Origin: Cryptomeria japonica
Lineage: Eukaryota; Streptophyta; Pinopsida; Cupressales; Cupressaceae
Assembly: GCF_030272615.1 (NCBI RefSeq)
Contig: NC_081413.1
Location: 20,648,501 to 20,712,500 of the forward strand
Reading direction: 5' to 3'
Length of the DNA: 64,000 bases
Shown here one piece after another: positions 10,551 through 21,409 of the stretch; the first letter of the stretch is position 1, and each line of letters starts with the position of its first letter. The notes beneath the pieces were generated by a model. That model was not told where the DNA came from. It searched no databases and saw nothing but the letters and a program-made list of their open reading frames with translations. A program made the translations under genes and the position numbers.

Positions 10551-10644
10551 CTAGTTTGGTTCTATTTGTTGGGTATAGGGTTTTTTGAGAAAATCAAGGT
10601 TTGAGTGGGAGCTTGTGCAGAGTATTTCATTTCTGTATTGCAAG

Positions 10645-10980
10645 ATGTCATGTCCCCTTTCTAGAGTGGACATCAGAGATGGAGGAGTTGGCCTATCATT
10701 GGAGTCTCGTAGGCTAGCAGAGGTTGATGGGGACTCATTCAGTGCATATAGTGATTGGATTTTGGCTTTACAGGCAGTTTGGAGCCAGTTTGGAATAGTT
10801 CCTAAAATTTATGGTGATTTTAGGAATTGTTCCAAAATGGCTCCAAACTACCTGTAAAGCCAAAATCCAATCACTATATGCATTGAATGAGTCCCCATCA
10901 ACCTCTACTAGCCTACGAGACTCCAATGATAGGCCAACTCCTCCATCTCTGATGTCCACTCTAGAAAGGGGACATGACAT
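10645..10980. repeat. Near-perfect 336 bp palindrome in the copia 1 leader
   Basis: The left arm 10645-10807 and right arm 10818-10980 are reverse complements with about six mismatches in 163 bp, most of them transitions, around a 10 bp loop. Each arm, read inward, can encode a peptide starting MSCPLSRVDIRDGG, so the ORFs on both strands here are mirror images. It lies between the PBS and the gag ATG at 10993. Transcribed, it would fold into a long hairpin. No terminal motif of a known transposon is evident. Confidence 0.93.
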
Positions 10981-10992
10981 AGGATCGTAAAG

Positions 10993-11349
10993 ATGGCAAG
11001 CATATCAGGGAATATTGATGTAGAAAATTTTTCTAGCACAAAATTTGAAATGTGGAAGCTGAATATGGAAGATCTGTTGATTGATCAAGATCTATGGGAT
11101 GCGATGGATGAGAATAAGTCGATGCCCACATATCCAACTTTAGCTACAGAATATGATGTAATAGATAGAAAAGCTAAATGTCTCATAAGATTGTGTCTTG
11201 CAAACTCAATTCTGATTAATGTCCATGAAGAATCTACTCCGAAGAAGATTTGGAAGAAGCTAAGTGAGATCTACCAGGTAAAATCACTTGTGAATAAAAT
11301 TTTCTTGAGGAAGAAATTGTACTCCTTGAGAATGGAAGAAGGTGGATGA
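10993..11349 (+). CDS. gag: Copia 1 gag, N-terminal part
   Basis: 119 codons from ATG 10993. The start has the usual copia gag pattern (FSSTKFEMWKLNMEDLL), followed by ATEYDVIDRKAKCLIRLCL and PKKIWKKLSEIY, features of the UBN2/DUF4219 capsid family. It stops at a TGA (11347-11349) that fits CGA-to-TGA change; the same frame resumes immediately downstream in the next segment. It would form the virus-like particle shell. Confidence 0.85.
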   Translation: MASISGNIDVENFSSTKFEMWKLNMEDLLIDQDLWDAMDENKSMPTYPTLATEYDVIDRKAKCLIRLCLANSILINVHEESTPKKIWKKLSEIYQVKSLVNKIFLRKKLYSLRMEEGG

Positions 11350-11376
11350 ATTTCTGAGTATCTGGAAAGTTTTAAT

Positions 11377-12384
11377 ATGTTGGTGACTCAGTTGACCTCA
11401 GTAGGGGTACCAATGGATGAAGAAGAAAGGTCTGAAATATTGTTATGTTTGTTGCTAGACTCATGGGATAGCCTTGTGATGGCTATAGGGAGCACTACAA
11501 TTGTCTTGAAAATGGAGGATGTTGTTGGTTCTCTACTTTCTAAGGAGATGAGAAGGAAGGTCTCTCTGAATGCCAAAGAGGCTTTGAGTGTTCGAGGAAG
11601 ACCAAAAGAAAGAGGCAAGAATGAAAAACAAAATGGCCGTACTAAGTCCAAGAATAAGGGGAGATCAAAATCTCCTGGTAAGTCCAAGGCAATTTGCTGG
11701 TGTTGTGGAAAGCCTGAACATTTTCGAAAGGACTGTAAAGCAGAAAAGAAGAAAAAGAAGAAGAAGCAAGATTATGATTCTGAGTCCGAGAAGGAAGATG
11801 GAGATTCTTTTATTGCAGCCTTGGCCACTCGTGGAGGTGACAATTCATGGTTGATAGACTCAGGTGCATCTTTCCACATGACTCCTATTAGAAACTCATT
11901 TAGTAAGTATGAAAAATTTAATGGTGGTAAGGTGTATTTGGGTGATAAATCCTTTCTTGACATTGTTGGTCGTGGAAGTGTTCATGTTAAATTTTTTGAT
12001 GGTAGAACTAGAAGATTTGATAGTGTCTTGCATATCCCCAGACTAGCAAGAAATTTGTTATCTGTTAGCAAACTAATAGATGCAGTTGTGCATGTACAGT
12101 TCTCTGAAGAAGGTGTGAAAATGGTGAGAGGTGCTATGGTGATAGCAAGAGGAAGCAGAATGGGTACATTGTACCAGCTTGATGCATGCATAGTTGAGTG
12201 CAATGGCACTCCTGATAGGACTATGATAAAGACTATGTTGGAAAAGGAGAGGGTGTCTCTTTCAACAGATGGTCGTGTTTTTTGGGTACCCAAGGGTGCT
12301 CTGTCTATTGAATCAAAGTTTCCTACAAAGAAGACCATGTTGTGGCACCAGAGACTCGGTCACATAGGTGAGAAGGGTCTATGA
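11377..12384 (+). CDS. Copia 1 gag C-terminus, protease and pre-integrase domain
   Basis: 335 codons in the same frame as the gag segment. In order: the remaining gag helices; a Lys/Arg-rich linker; one zinc knuckle CWCCGKPEHFRKDC near residue 110; an acidic linker; an aspartic protease with WLIDSGASFHMT near residue 158; and the pre-integrase segment WHQRLGHIGEKG at the end. A frameshift near 12370 moves the reading into the frame of the integrase segment. Confidence 0.9.
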   Translation: MLVTQLTSVGVPMDEEERSEILLCLLLDSWDSLVMAIGSTTIVLKMEDVVGSLLSKEMRRKVSLNAKEALSVRGRPKERGKNEKQNGRTKSKNKGRSKSPGKSKAICWCCGKPEHFRKDCKAEKKKKKKKQDYDSESEKEDGDSFIAALATRGGDNSWLIDSGASFHMTPIRNSFSKYEKFNGGKVYLGDKSFLDIVGRGSVHVKFFDGRTRRFDSVLHIPRLARNLLSVSKLIDAVVHVQFSEEGVKMVRGAMVIARGSRMGTLYQLDACIVECNGTPDRTMIKTMLEKERVSLSTDGRVFWVPKGALSIESKFPTKKTMLWHQRLGHIGEKGL

Positions 12385-12925
12385 ACTTTCCAAAAAAAAG
12401 AACCTTGTTAATGGGTTGAATGATTGCAATTTTCGAATTTATTTTTGTGAGCATTGTATTTATGGAAAACAAAACCGCATTCAATTTTACTCTAGTTATT
12501 ATAAGTCTTCAAGTGTTTTGGATCTAATCCATTCGGATGTATTTGGTCCAGTTGATGTTTCTTCTATTGGTAAATCAATTTATTATGTTTCTTTCATTGA
12601 TGAGTTCAGTAGAAGAACATGGGTTTATTTTATTAAGAGTAAAGCTGAAGTTTTCAATCGTTACAAAGAATTTAAAGCAATGGTTGAGTTGCAGACTGAA
12701 AAGAAGATAAAATGTTGAAGGACAAATAATAGTGGTGAATATTGCTCCAATGATTTTGACACATTTTGTAAAGATTCTGGTATTAAGAGACAGAAGAGAA
12801 CTCCATATTCTCCACAACAGAAACAAGTTGCAAAAAGAATGAACAAGACCTTGATGGAGAAGGCTAGGAGTATGCTAAGTGGTGCTAGTCTAGAGCAAAA
12901 ATTTTGGGTTGGAGTTGTTATTCTA
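12368..12925 (+). pseudogene. Copia 1 integrase (frameshifted, interrupted, truncated)
   Basis: The frame 12368-12718 carries the zinc-binding CEHCIYGKQ and the core motif LIHSDVFGPV, then FIDEFSRRTWVYF. After a TGA at 12716-12718, reading continues with NSGEYC and TPYSPQQKQVAKRMNKT, the region of the second and third catalytic residues. Just after QKFWVGVV the sequence jumps to one that, in another frame, reads RSVIFRETKPSS. Normally about 100 residues separate these landmarks, so an internal deletion near 12925 removed the integrase C-terminal part. Confidence 0.8.
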
Positions 12926-13200
12926 GAAGTGTTATTTTTAGAGAAACTAAGCCTTCTTCTATTATAGTACAGCCTGAACAAAAGGAAGAAAAGAAAGATG
13001 TGATTCAACTGCTTGCTACACTTGAAAAAGTTGAATCGAGGCCCTTAGAAAGATAGGAAGTTGATGAGAGCTCTACAAATTCAGAATCATCAGAGGAAGA
13101 AGAGGAACCTTAACCTGAAATTGTTCGAAGGTCTACTAGACAAAGAAAACCACTTGAAAGGTATGGATATTCTCTTGATGATTGGAGATGCATATTTTCT
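12926..13200 (+). pseudogene. Copia 1 linker between integrase and reverse transcriptase
   Basis: Acidic linker following the deletion (QPEQKEEKKDV, then SSEEEEEP and VRRSTRQRKPLERYG, the usual lead-in to copia RT). It contains a TAG at 13054-13056 and a TAA at about 13111. In frame with the RT segment. Confidence 0.65.
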
Positions 13201-14793
13201 TTGAATGCTAATATTGATGAACCAAAATCTATAGAAGAGGCTCTTGGTATGAATGATTTAGAGTCCTGGAAAATTGCCATGGGTGAAGAGATGACAACTC
13301 TTAAGAAGAATGACACATGGGACCTTGTACCATTTCTTGAAGGACAAAATCCTGTTGGTTGCAAATGGGTGTTCAAAAAGAAGATAGGTTCAGATGGAAG
13401 AATTCAGAAGTACAAAGCACATTTGGTTGCACAAGGTTACTCCCAGGTTGAGGGAGTATATTATGGTAAGATTTTTTCCCCTATAGCCAAAATGACATGC
13501 ATTCGTTTCTTTCTTTCTGTTGCAGCAGCTTATGATCTAGAGATCAAGCAAATGGATGTGAAAACTGCTTTCCTTCATGGAGATTTGGAGGAAGAAATTT
13601 ATATGACGCAGCCAGAGCACTATGTGGTAAAAGGTAAAAGTAATTTGGTTAGTAAGTTGAAGAAATCTTTGTATGGTTTAAAATAGAGCCCTAGGATGTG
13701 GTACTAGAAGTTTGATACCTATGTATTGAGTTTGGGGTTTGTGTGGTCTAAATCTGATGACTGTATATATTTCAAATCTGATGGTGATCATTTTCTAGTT
13801 ATTTCCTTGTATGTTGATGACATGTTGTTTATTGGGAAAGGAAAAGGTTTGATTGCAGAATTAAAATCTCAACTCTCAGTGAAATTTGATATGAAAGATC
13901 TTGGTGCAGTGAGACACATTATGGGAATGGAGATTGTAAGAGATAGACAAAACAAAAAGATTTGGCTAGGCCAGAGTAAATATGTTGGTACTATTATGAG
14001 AAGATTTAATATGCAAGATTCTAGACCATTGAGTGTTCCTGTTACAATGGGAACAAAGCTTTCTAGTTCATAGTGTCCTACATCCCCATTGGAGATGGAA
14101 GAGATGAGTCGAGTACCATACCAGAGTGTTGTTGGAAGTTTGATGTATGCTATGGTTTGTACAAGACCAGATTTTGTGCAAGCAATGAGAGTACTTTTTT
14201 GTTACATGTCTAATCCAGGAAGAGCACATTGGGATGTAGTAAAAAGATTTTTCAGATACTTGCGGGGTACCTCAGAGTACTCTATATGTTTTCATGGAAT
14301 TGGAAATCAGCATTCCTTGGATATTAGAGGCTATGTGGATTCAGACTGGGCTGTTGATGTTGATAGAAGAAGATCCAGTAGTGCATATGTGTTTACATTA
14401 TTTTGTGGTGCAATCAGTTGGATGAGCAAGCGATAGGTTGTGGTCGCTTTGTCCACTACAAATTCAGAGTATATGGCTGCTACACATGCCTACAAGGAAG
14501 CCATTTGGCTCAAGAGATTGTGTTCAGATATAGAGTTTAAATAGGGTGTAGTGATAATTTATAGTAATAGTCAGATTGCAATCTGCCTAGTGAATAACCC
14601 AACTTTTCATGCCAGGACCAAACACATTGATGTACAATATCATTTTGTGAGAGATATGGTTGATGATAGTAGGGTGAAGCTAGAGAAGGTAGAAACTTTG
14701 GTGAATGTTACTGATTCATTAACTAAGCTCATGAGCACAGAGAAGTTCAGATGGTGTTCAAATTCTATGGGCCTCTTGGCCCCTAGCTGTTGA
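13201..14793 (+). pseudogene. Copia 1 reverse transcriptase and RNase H
   Basis: One frame with in-frame stops. The RT has CKWVFKKKIGSDG, MDVKTAFLHGDLEEEIYM, KKSLYGLK and the catalytic SLYVDDMLFIG near 13810. RNase H follows, with RPDFVQAMRVL, YVDSDWAVDVDRRRS, then IYSNSQIAICLVNNP and KHIDVQYHFVRD. TAG stops at 13684, 13705, 14071, 14434 and 14542 each sit where a Gln is usual in the family and fit CAG-to-TAG (CHG context). The copy is dead, but the protein remains readable to its last residues, 56 bp before the right LTR. Confidence 0.9.
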
Positions 14794-14836
14794 GTCCATG
14801 GTAATATGGATCCCATGACTTTTGCAACGTATTTGA

Positions 14837-14848
14837 GAAGTGGGAGAA
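14837..14848 (+). promoter_or_regulatory. Polypurine tract of copia 1
   Basis: GAAGTGGGAGAA directly before the LTR start TGTTGAGATACATG. This is the plus-strand primer position in copia elements. Confidence 0.8.
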
Positions 14849-15551
14849 TGTTGAGATACATGTGTCTCAACCTTGAAATTTTCAATAAATAGTTCCAAAT
14901 ATAGCTGCTAGGTTTCCCATGTGTCGGTGCCTTGGAAAAAGGTATATGAGTTGTCAAAAGATGCCTTGTCTATAGTATAATATAGGAGGGCCATTTTTAG
15001 AGATTATATGACACATTTCATGGTAGTTATGAGGGTAAAAAATAGGGGATAAGAGTTTGGACGTGAGGAACTATTTTTAACCTGGTTTTCTTATGTTGGA
15101 AAAACAAATGTCAAGGGTGGGCAACATGTGTCATGGAGGTTTTTCCCATGCTATTGTAAAACCATAAATGATTTCCAGGTTGTAAAATTCCTATATAATG
15201 AGGGCTTGGGGAGGATTTTGTATGATGGAGTTTGGTTTGCAAGGCTGGGTGCTAGAAGGATGCTAATGAAGTCTCTCTGAGCTTGAGTTGAGGTGATGCT
15301 CTTGTAAGAACTTGCATTACAAGTGTATTGCAATCTCTTGTAGATTCGTTAATATATTATATAGGTTTTAGAGTGGGGGGTTTTTCACCCGTGTGGGTTT
15401 TCCCCACGATAATCATTGTGTTATGTGTTTATTGTTATATTTCTACTCTATGTGCTTCTTGTGATATATGTAATAGTTAAGTTGAAATTTGCATAATCGT
15501 CCTCTCAAGATTAGCGTAGGAAGCATTTCCGCACACCTTTGCTTCCTTATA
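14849..15551 (+). repeat. Right LTR of copia 1
   Basis: Begins TGTTGAGATACATG after the polypurine tract and ends at TTCCTTATA, where the left copy has TTCCTTACA, so the terminal CA has become TA. About 703 bp. Its last 407 bp match the left LTR; the first 296 bp have no match to the left of 10126. Confidence 0.8.
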
Positions 15552-16190
15552 GGTTGTACAGTACAACAACCTTTTATTTTGATCACTTTCATCTGCAATT
15601 TTATTTTTCTTATTATCGAGGATTCTTTATAAATGTAAATAATCAAATAGCTTTCTTTTGCTTTTACAATCTTTCACAATTGTGTTGGCTAATGGAACAC
15701 TTCTAACAGAGATTTCACATACACGATGAGTAGAACATTGGCATTCTTATATTGCACGAATAAATCAGAAATATGATAGGCCTGCAACAGATCAATAAAG
15801 TAATCTATATATCATTTTGGTGCCAACAACAAACATTGCATATGTTATCATTAGTTAACATTAGTTGTCCTTATTAATTGTCCTTGATTATGAGGGAAGA
15901 AATGAGTGGTAATCATAGTTACCATTATTTTTGTAATCATATTAATGTAATATCAATTGGGTCTGTACTTAAATAATTGAAATAATTTTTATTAAAGAAT
16001 AGAATAGGAAAAAAACTATATTTAAGGAAGACATACAAGGAAAATTAAGAACATGGTATTGGATGGAGTTGCAATAGTAAAGATTTGGAAAAATAAATTA
16101 ATAATTTACATAACATCAATCATTAATAATGATCACTCTAGTATAATAAATTGATAATATTTCTATTATGTATAAGATAAGTATAAAGCA

Positions 16191-16402
16191 TGGTAATACA
16201 TTATATATTAGAAATCAAAAGAAGTTTTTTGGTTGTTGTCTAATTTTCTTTTTGTTAAGTCTATAATTTATTAAGTTCTTAAATATTAGTTTGTATTGTA
16301 TGGTAATGCATTTGTATATTGTCCAAAGAAGTTTTATGGTTGACATCTAAAGTTACCTTCAAGATTAAAATTTATTAAATTCATAAACATTAGTTTGTAT
16401 TG
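16191..16402. repeat. 110 bp tandem duplication, two diverged copies
   Basis: Unit 1 starts TGGTAATACATT at 16191 and unit 2 TGGTAATGCATT at 16301. Both contain an AAGAAGTTTT core and end ATTAGTTTGTATTGT. Confidence 0.7.
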
Positions 16403-17201
16403 TTAATAATCTATAATAAATGTTGTTAGATATGGTAGTATGAGTGGTGGCTAATCAAGAGGTTGAAAAGATGATTGCAATATAATGTGACACTTCTTTT
16501 TGGCAAAAGATTTTAGTAAAACAGCATGCCTTTAGATTTGTTTTATTTATGTACAAGTCAATGATTCTTGCTTTAATGGGCTGCCTACCTATTTTGTTTC
16601 GGTGTTAATATTTTGCTGATGATAGTTTTGAGGTTAGGCTCAATGTAGCCCTCAATTCTTTCTATCTCAAGAAGATTGTTTATGTTTAGCTAAATGATGT
16701 ACCACCTATAGCCAAGTGTTGTAACCCACTTAGTATTGGCCATGCCAACCCTACAAATAAAGCTTTGAAGTTATTAAAATCTCCAAATCCCTCTCTTCTG
16801 ATTTTGTCTTTAATTATATATACTTATCTTTAAGATTTAAGAATCTCTTTGCTTCGTTTTGTGACAATTAATGAGAATTAATATAACTTCATTATTATAT
16901 ATTTAGTTAAATAGTTTTCTTTATTTGATCCAACTCAATCTCACGCTTATTATTTAATTCCATTTTCACATTGACATGTTCTTTGTGGTCATTCCTAATA
17001 AAATACATGGATTTAAATCATTTTAAAAAAAAAAGCTAATTCTCAAATTCTCTTTATTAAAAAAATAAATAGATTAATTGCATTTAAAAATTAACTATTT
17101 CATTAAAGAGATAACGATTTGATCTTCCCTATGCAAATCTGTCCATCCGTAATCCACTTTGTGGTGCGGGAGCACCGGGGTGCATCCACAATCAGCACCA
17201 C

Positions 17202-17203
<2 letters not shown>

Positions 17204-17232
<29 letters not shown>
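17204..17232. repeat. (AT)n microsatellite
   Basis: An uninterrupted AT dinucleotide run of about 29 bp. Confidence 0.95.
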
Positions 17233-17236
<4 letters not shown>

Positions 17237-17319
17237 TTTTTTGTTTCAGTTTGTTTGCTTCGAAGTTTTGGTTTTCCTTTTCTTGTTTCAGTTCCCATCA
17301 CTCCTTGGTTTGTTTCAAC

Positions 17320-17703
17320 TCACGACTTGAGTTTTGGAATGGGTATAACTATCCTCAAATTCAAGAATTTTGACAGAAGTTGTAGTTGCCATTGCCCTGC
17401 TAGACGTCTGCAAAATGTGGAAGTATGTAGACTATCTGACAGAATGCTTCCTGGATCGTAATGACCGTAAATATGCACAACGGAGATCTGTGAATTGGCA
17501 GCCGTCGAGCCAAATTCCTCAACTTTGTCAGCATCCTCACAACTTGTGATAGCCTGGAGCAGGGTACGAACATCCATCGGGGCATAATGAGATGATTGCA
17601 AGTAGGCACGTGTACAAACTTGGCTGTCTGCTACAAAACGACTTTGTTGAAGAAGATGAGAAACATTCAAACTAATGCATTTGTCAAGTGTCTTACCGTG
17701 CAA
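17320..17703 (-). CDS. Unrecognised ORF, 127 aa, possible relict exon
   Basis: A 127-codon minus-strand frame, more balanced in composition than its AT-rich surroundings, with a protein-like middle section (DVRTLLQAITSCEDADKVEE, then VVHIYGHYDPG). No family recognised, and no signal peptide or membrane helix. It is 725 bp downstream of the membrane-protein gene on the same strand. It could be a gene fragment captured or left behind by rearrangement, or chance. Confidence 0.25.
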   Translation of the reverse strand: MHGKTLDKCISLNVSHLLQQSRFVADSQVCTRAYLQSSHYAPMDVRTLLQAITSCEDADKVEEFGSTAANSQISVVHIYGHYDPGSILSDSLHTSTFCRRLAGQWQLQLLSKFLNLRIVIPIPKLKS

Positions 17704-18428
17704 TGTATTGTCAAAAAAATTAATTAATTTTTTTTGTTTTGGACATCGAATTGGAAGAGGAAATAAAATGTTTCATTTTCCATCGAATTGCTAAGAAGAA
17801 AAAGATTCAGTCAATGAGCAAAGTAAAAGCCAAACGAACTGGATGAAGCTAAACCGATTTTAAGAGAAGATAAACAAAAGAAATAAGTTGTGCACTAGTA
17901 GTGATGAAGGGCGATGAAAAGGCCCAAATTTTGTAAATAAGTTTGTTTCAGAGGATTTGTTTGTTATTTATGCTATTACGTTTAAATAAGAATCTTGTTT
18001 CAATCAAAATATTTAAAAGGTTGCAGATAGTTTCTATAGTGCATTTGTGTTTAGTGCATTTGTGTTTGTGTTTGCAGTTTTAAATTGGTAGGAAGGAGAG
18101 TATTTTCTTCTTGCATCAACTTGTATGTTTTAATGGCTGAAAAAAATCAGTTCATCCTTGTAACAAATATTCCAAACTTTTTCTTGATTCACAGGAAGTC
18201 TTCTCATTCAACTTCTATCATAGATCTCTTTGGAAAATCATAAGTGTGTTAATTCCTTCCAAAAAAAATTATAAACGAAACTTCAAAGCTTCCAAAAAAA
18301 ATATCAGTGTGAATGCAGGACATATTGCCCAAATTTTGAAGCAATTTTGTTCACTGAACAAATCCACTTGCAGCTCTCTTATTCTGATGAGGTTTTAACG
18401 GATTGAGTCTCTTCATCCTGATCCCATT
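17704..18428. other. Spacer downstream of the membrane-protein gene
   Basis: AT-rich with no ORF of note. On the minus strand it would hold the 3' UTR of the gene ending at 18429. Confidence 0.5.
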
Positions 18429-20705
18429 TTAATTTCCATCCCAACTTTCAGTCACTCCCTTCACTTTCCCAGCAATGCCTGCAATTCTTAAAATACTTTC
18501 TTCATCATATAGAGATGCATGTTTCTTGCAGTCCCCCATTATAACACCCACTACTTTCACCGTGCAAAACCCTATCACATCTGCCAACATACCATGCAAT
18601 TTCTGGAGGATCACCTCAATATCAGAAAATTGATTATTTATGTATACTCCTAGCATGCATAGGTTATAACCTGCAATTATTTCAATCCACCTTTTTGACT
18701 GGTACTGGTTGGCTACTTGCTTTGCTCTCTCAAAAAGATCCTCCATGGCTTCTTTGGCTGCTGTGGGGGTCCTCTCAGAAGGCCTGTTGTCTAGGAGATA
18801 GTAATCATGCCATTTGTGTGTCTTTTGTAGGCTTTGAAAGAGATTGTTTGCTTCATTACTGAGTTCAACTTCATCTCCATTAGAAATTTCAATAAGGTCA
18901 ATCATATTCCATGCTTGAGAGCAAGCTTCTATAGCTAAATGCACCATATCATCTGCATCAGTTTGATCCCGAGTAAATGGGGATATTTTAATGATGACAG
19001 CAATTATTGAGACCACCGTTATCTTCCAAGAACACTTCCGCACATTCAATTCCCTTTCCACATCCAACTCCCTTTCTACCTTCAATCTGATATGAGGAGC
19101 AATCTGGAGCCTCGCATAACTTTCACCACAAAATTCTGGCGTAGAATTATCCTTTAACAAGGATATCAAATCATTGCAGCTTTTCCCCTTCTCGTCCCCT
19201 TTCTTCATATTTTCCTTTATTTCCTGTATTGATTTTCTATTGGCCATCCATATTCCAGCAGGATTTTCGTCTTGCATGACTAACAATGATTTTAAATATT
19301 TGTCAAACTCACACTCCTTTCCCAAAATAATTTCTCTATGGCTCTTAGTTCTAGACAGATTACAGAATTCATCATAGGCTGAACTCATCAGAAACTTGGC
19401 CAGATATTTGTTGGAGAAGAACAAGTGTGGTAATAACCAACAAATTTTGCTGTACAAAATGGAGAACATTTGAAGGTAGTGAAGCACAAAAAGCAATTTA
19501 TGGAATCTCATTAATCTGAATAGTTTCATCATCAATTTTTGGAGACCTCTATCACCATATTGCCCATGGTTATTGAAGCTTTCTATAAAGTCAAGCAAAT
19601 GGCTCTTCCAATAGTTCTCTATCTGAAAAAATTATTCTAGAATGGGAAGTTTCCATCCCATTATTTGTGGGTAGAACACCACTGCTGTGATGCATCTCCA
19701 GTATATGATAATTGATCCCATTACAATCGCCATGCAACGAAGCAGGAACCAAATGTCAAGAAAAGTTTCAGTAAGACCATAAAGGGCACAGTGTGTGGTT
19801 TCAAAAATCAAAATTCCATTGCAAACGGTAATAACGAAAGCTATGGATGAGGATAAAATCGACCTGGCTATTATATACTGAGGATCAGCTGTGCGAGCTA
19901 CAAATAATGACTGAACTGCTCATTCTTCAACTTTTTCCCATATAGACTGGGGACTGAAATTTTGAACAAAAGTAATAGTGGATATTTTATGGGACCATGT
20001 TTTACGGATACTAACACTAGCCAGAGCAGCAGAGACCAGAAGGATAACCAGAAGTGCCAATGTGACTAACAGAATAATATTACACACAAATGCAAACCTA
20101 AAACGGGTTTGAGAAGAAACATAGGAAGAAAACTTACTAATCTGAAATGTTTCATAAGAAATATGAAAGAGAGACAAAAAAGAGCTTATGAGCAGTGCCG
20201 CCATGTCAGTCCAGAAATTAGTGGAGAGAGGACGTGCTGCTCCAGGCAACAAACAACCCATCAACACAAACATAGAAACTCTCCCACACAAAACTGACAC
20301 CCAGTTACTGCAGAAAATCATCAAAGTGTAATATTCATTCCGTTTCTCATATTTCATGTCCAGAAAAGCTTCCAACTCTCTACTTGTTAGAAACATTTTC
20401 CTTATCTGGCTCTTTAGTTGGCTCTGCTGACTTTCAGAAATGACGTCATTAGGGAAATTGAAAGATTTGTCGAGGAGTGGTAGGAATTGAAGAACAAGTG
20501 CACCCACAACTAGAGAGCCTGCTGGAATCCAGTGTCTTCGTTTCTTGAATGCGCTCCATGCAGCCTCTCCAATGAAAATAATTGGAAGGCACCCAAACAA
20601 GAACTTACCAAATTTGAAAATAACAAAGACAAAACAATTAATCGTCAAAACACCATAACAAATATTCTCATTACCACCGAGGAAATCAATAGCTGATATA
20701 GCCAT
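18429..20705 (-). pseudogene. Multi-pass membrane protein gene, single exon, two in-frame stops
   Basis: One minus-strand frame of about 758 codons from ATG 20705 to a stop at 18429, interrupted by TGA at 19920-19922 and TAA at 19632-19634. Reading past the stops stays protein-like. The N-terminal 350 residues contain about seven hydrophobic segments (for example VLTINCFVFVIFKFG, WIPAGSLVVGALVLQFLPLL, NIILLVTLALLVILLVSAAL, and two more between the stops). The C-terminal 350 residues are soluble and helical with charged repeats (LKVERELDVERELNV) and a RIAGIAGKVKGVTES end. I do not recognise the family. It lacks every retrotransposon motif, so it is probably a host gene copy. Two stops in an otherwise intact frame suggest a recent pseudogene, unless the region is spliced around them. 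Confidence 0.6.
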
Positions 20706-20743
20706 ATTCAAGGCAAAGTATTACAAGATGCAACTTAATAAAC

Positions 20744-20756
20744 TCAGTATATATGC
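20744..20756 (-). promoter_or_regulatory. Possible TATA box of the membrane-protein gene
   Basis: Minus-strand AGCATATATACTG about 40 bp upstream of ATG 20705. The position would imply a very short 5' UTR, so this is only a candidate. Confidence 0.25.
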
Positions 20757-21358
20757 TTTTGAGAGAATGTGCAGGCTTGAAAAAACAAGATGAACACTGA
20801 TCTAGTTTTTTGCTAGTGGAGGAAGAGGGAACAGTAGCTGCGTTTTTTCACTGCAATTTCCTTGATGGTACACGTTTACCATACTATTTAGTCCTATCGA
20901 CGAACATTAGTCATCTCTAACTGAGATTTGATAGTTTGATGGTTGGAAATTGCGTGGAAATGGATGGAAGTAGCAATTATACGCACTTTTTAAAATAGAA
21001 CCTTTTAAATATGTTTAGAAGTGTAGTATTTTTAAGGAAAAATATACATTTGAAATGTATATTATTTTATATACATTAATTAGCAATAACATTTTATTGT
21101 GCAATGGCTATGTCAAAGAGGTCTGGAAGGTTAATTAGAGAAAAATGGTCTATTTCTTGTATAGATTTTTAATACACGAAATCAATTTGTAGGTCATTTA
21201 GCAAATTATTTTTGTGTAACAAGGTCCCAAAGGAAAAATGAAAGCTTTAAATCAACTATGCATCCTCTTGTAGCGATCAAAATACGATTGAAACAAAACC
21301 TCTAAATGAGGAAGATAATCACATTCCATTACCGATAGGCTCATGTTATATTATGGCT

Positions 21359-21409
<51 letters not shown>

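Larger units (their letters stand above)
10126..15551 (+). mobile_element. Ty1/copia retrotransposon 1 (decayed)
   Basis: Plus-strand element with LTR, PBS, leader palindrome, gag, protease, integrase, reverse transcriptase, RNase H, polypurine tract and LTR. Integrase before reverse transcriptase defines the copia type. Gag through RNase H lies mainly in one frame, with one frameshift near 12370, a deletion near 12925 and many stops. The two LTRs agree only from CCCAT onward (10126-10532 and 15145-15551). No TSD could be assigned because the left outer end is uncertain. Confidence 0.88.
15552..17319. other. AT-rich intergenic spacer
   Basis: No credible gene on either strand. It contains the 110 bp duplication listed separately and an (AT)n microsatellite at 17204-17232. 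Confidence 0.6.
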
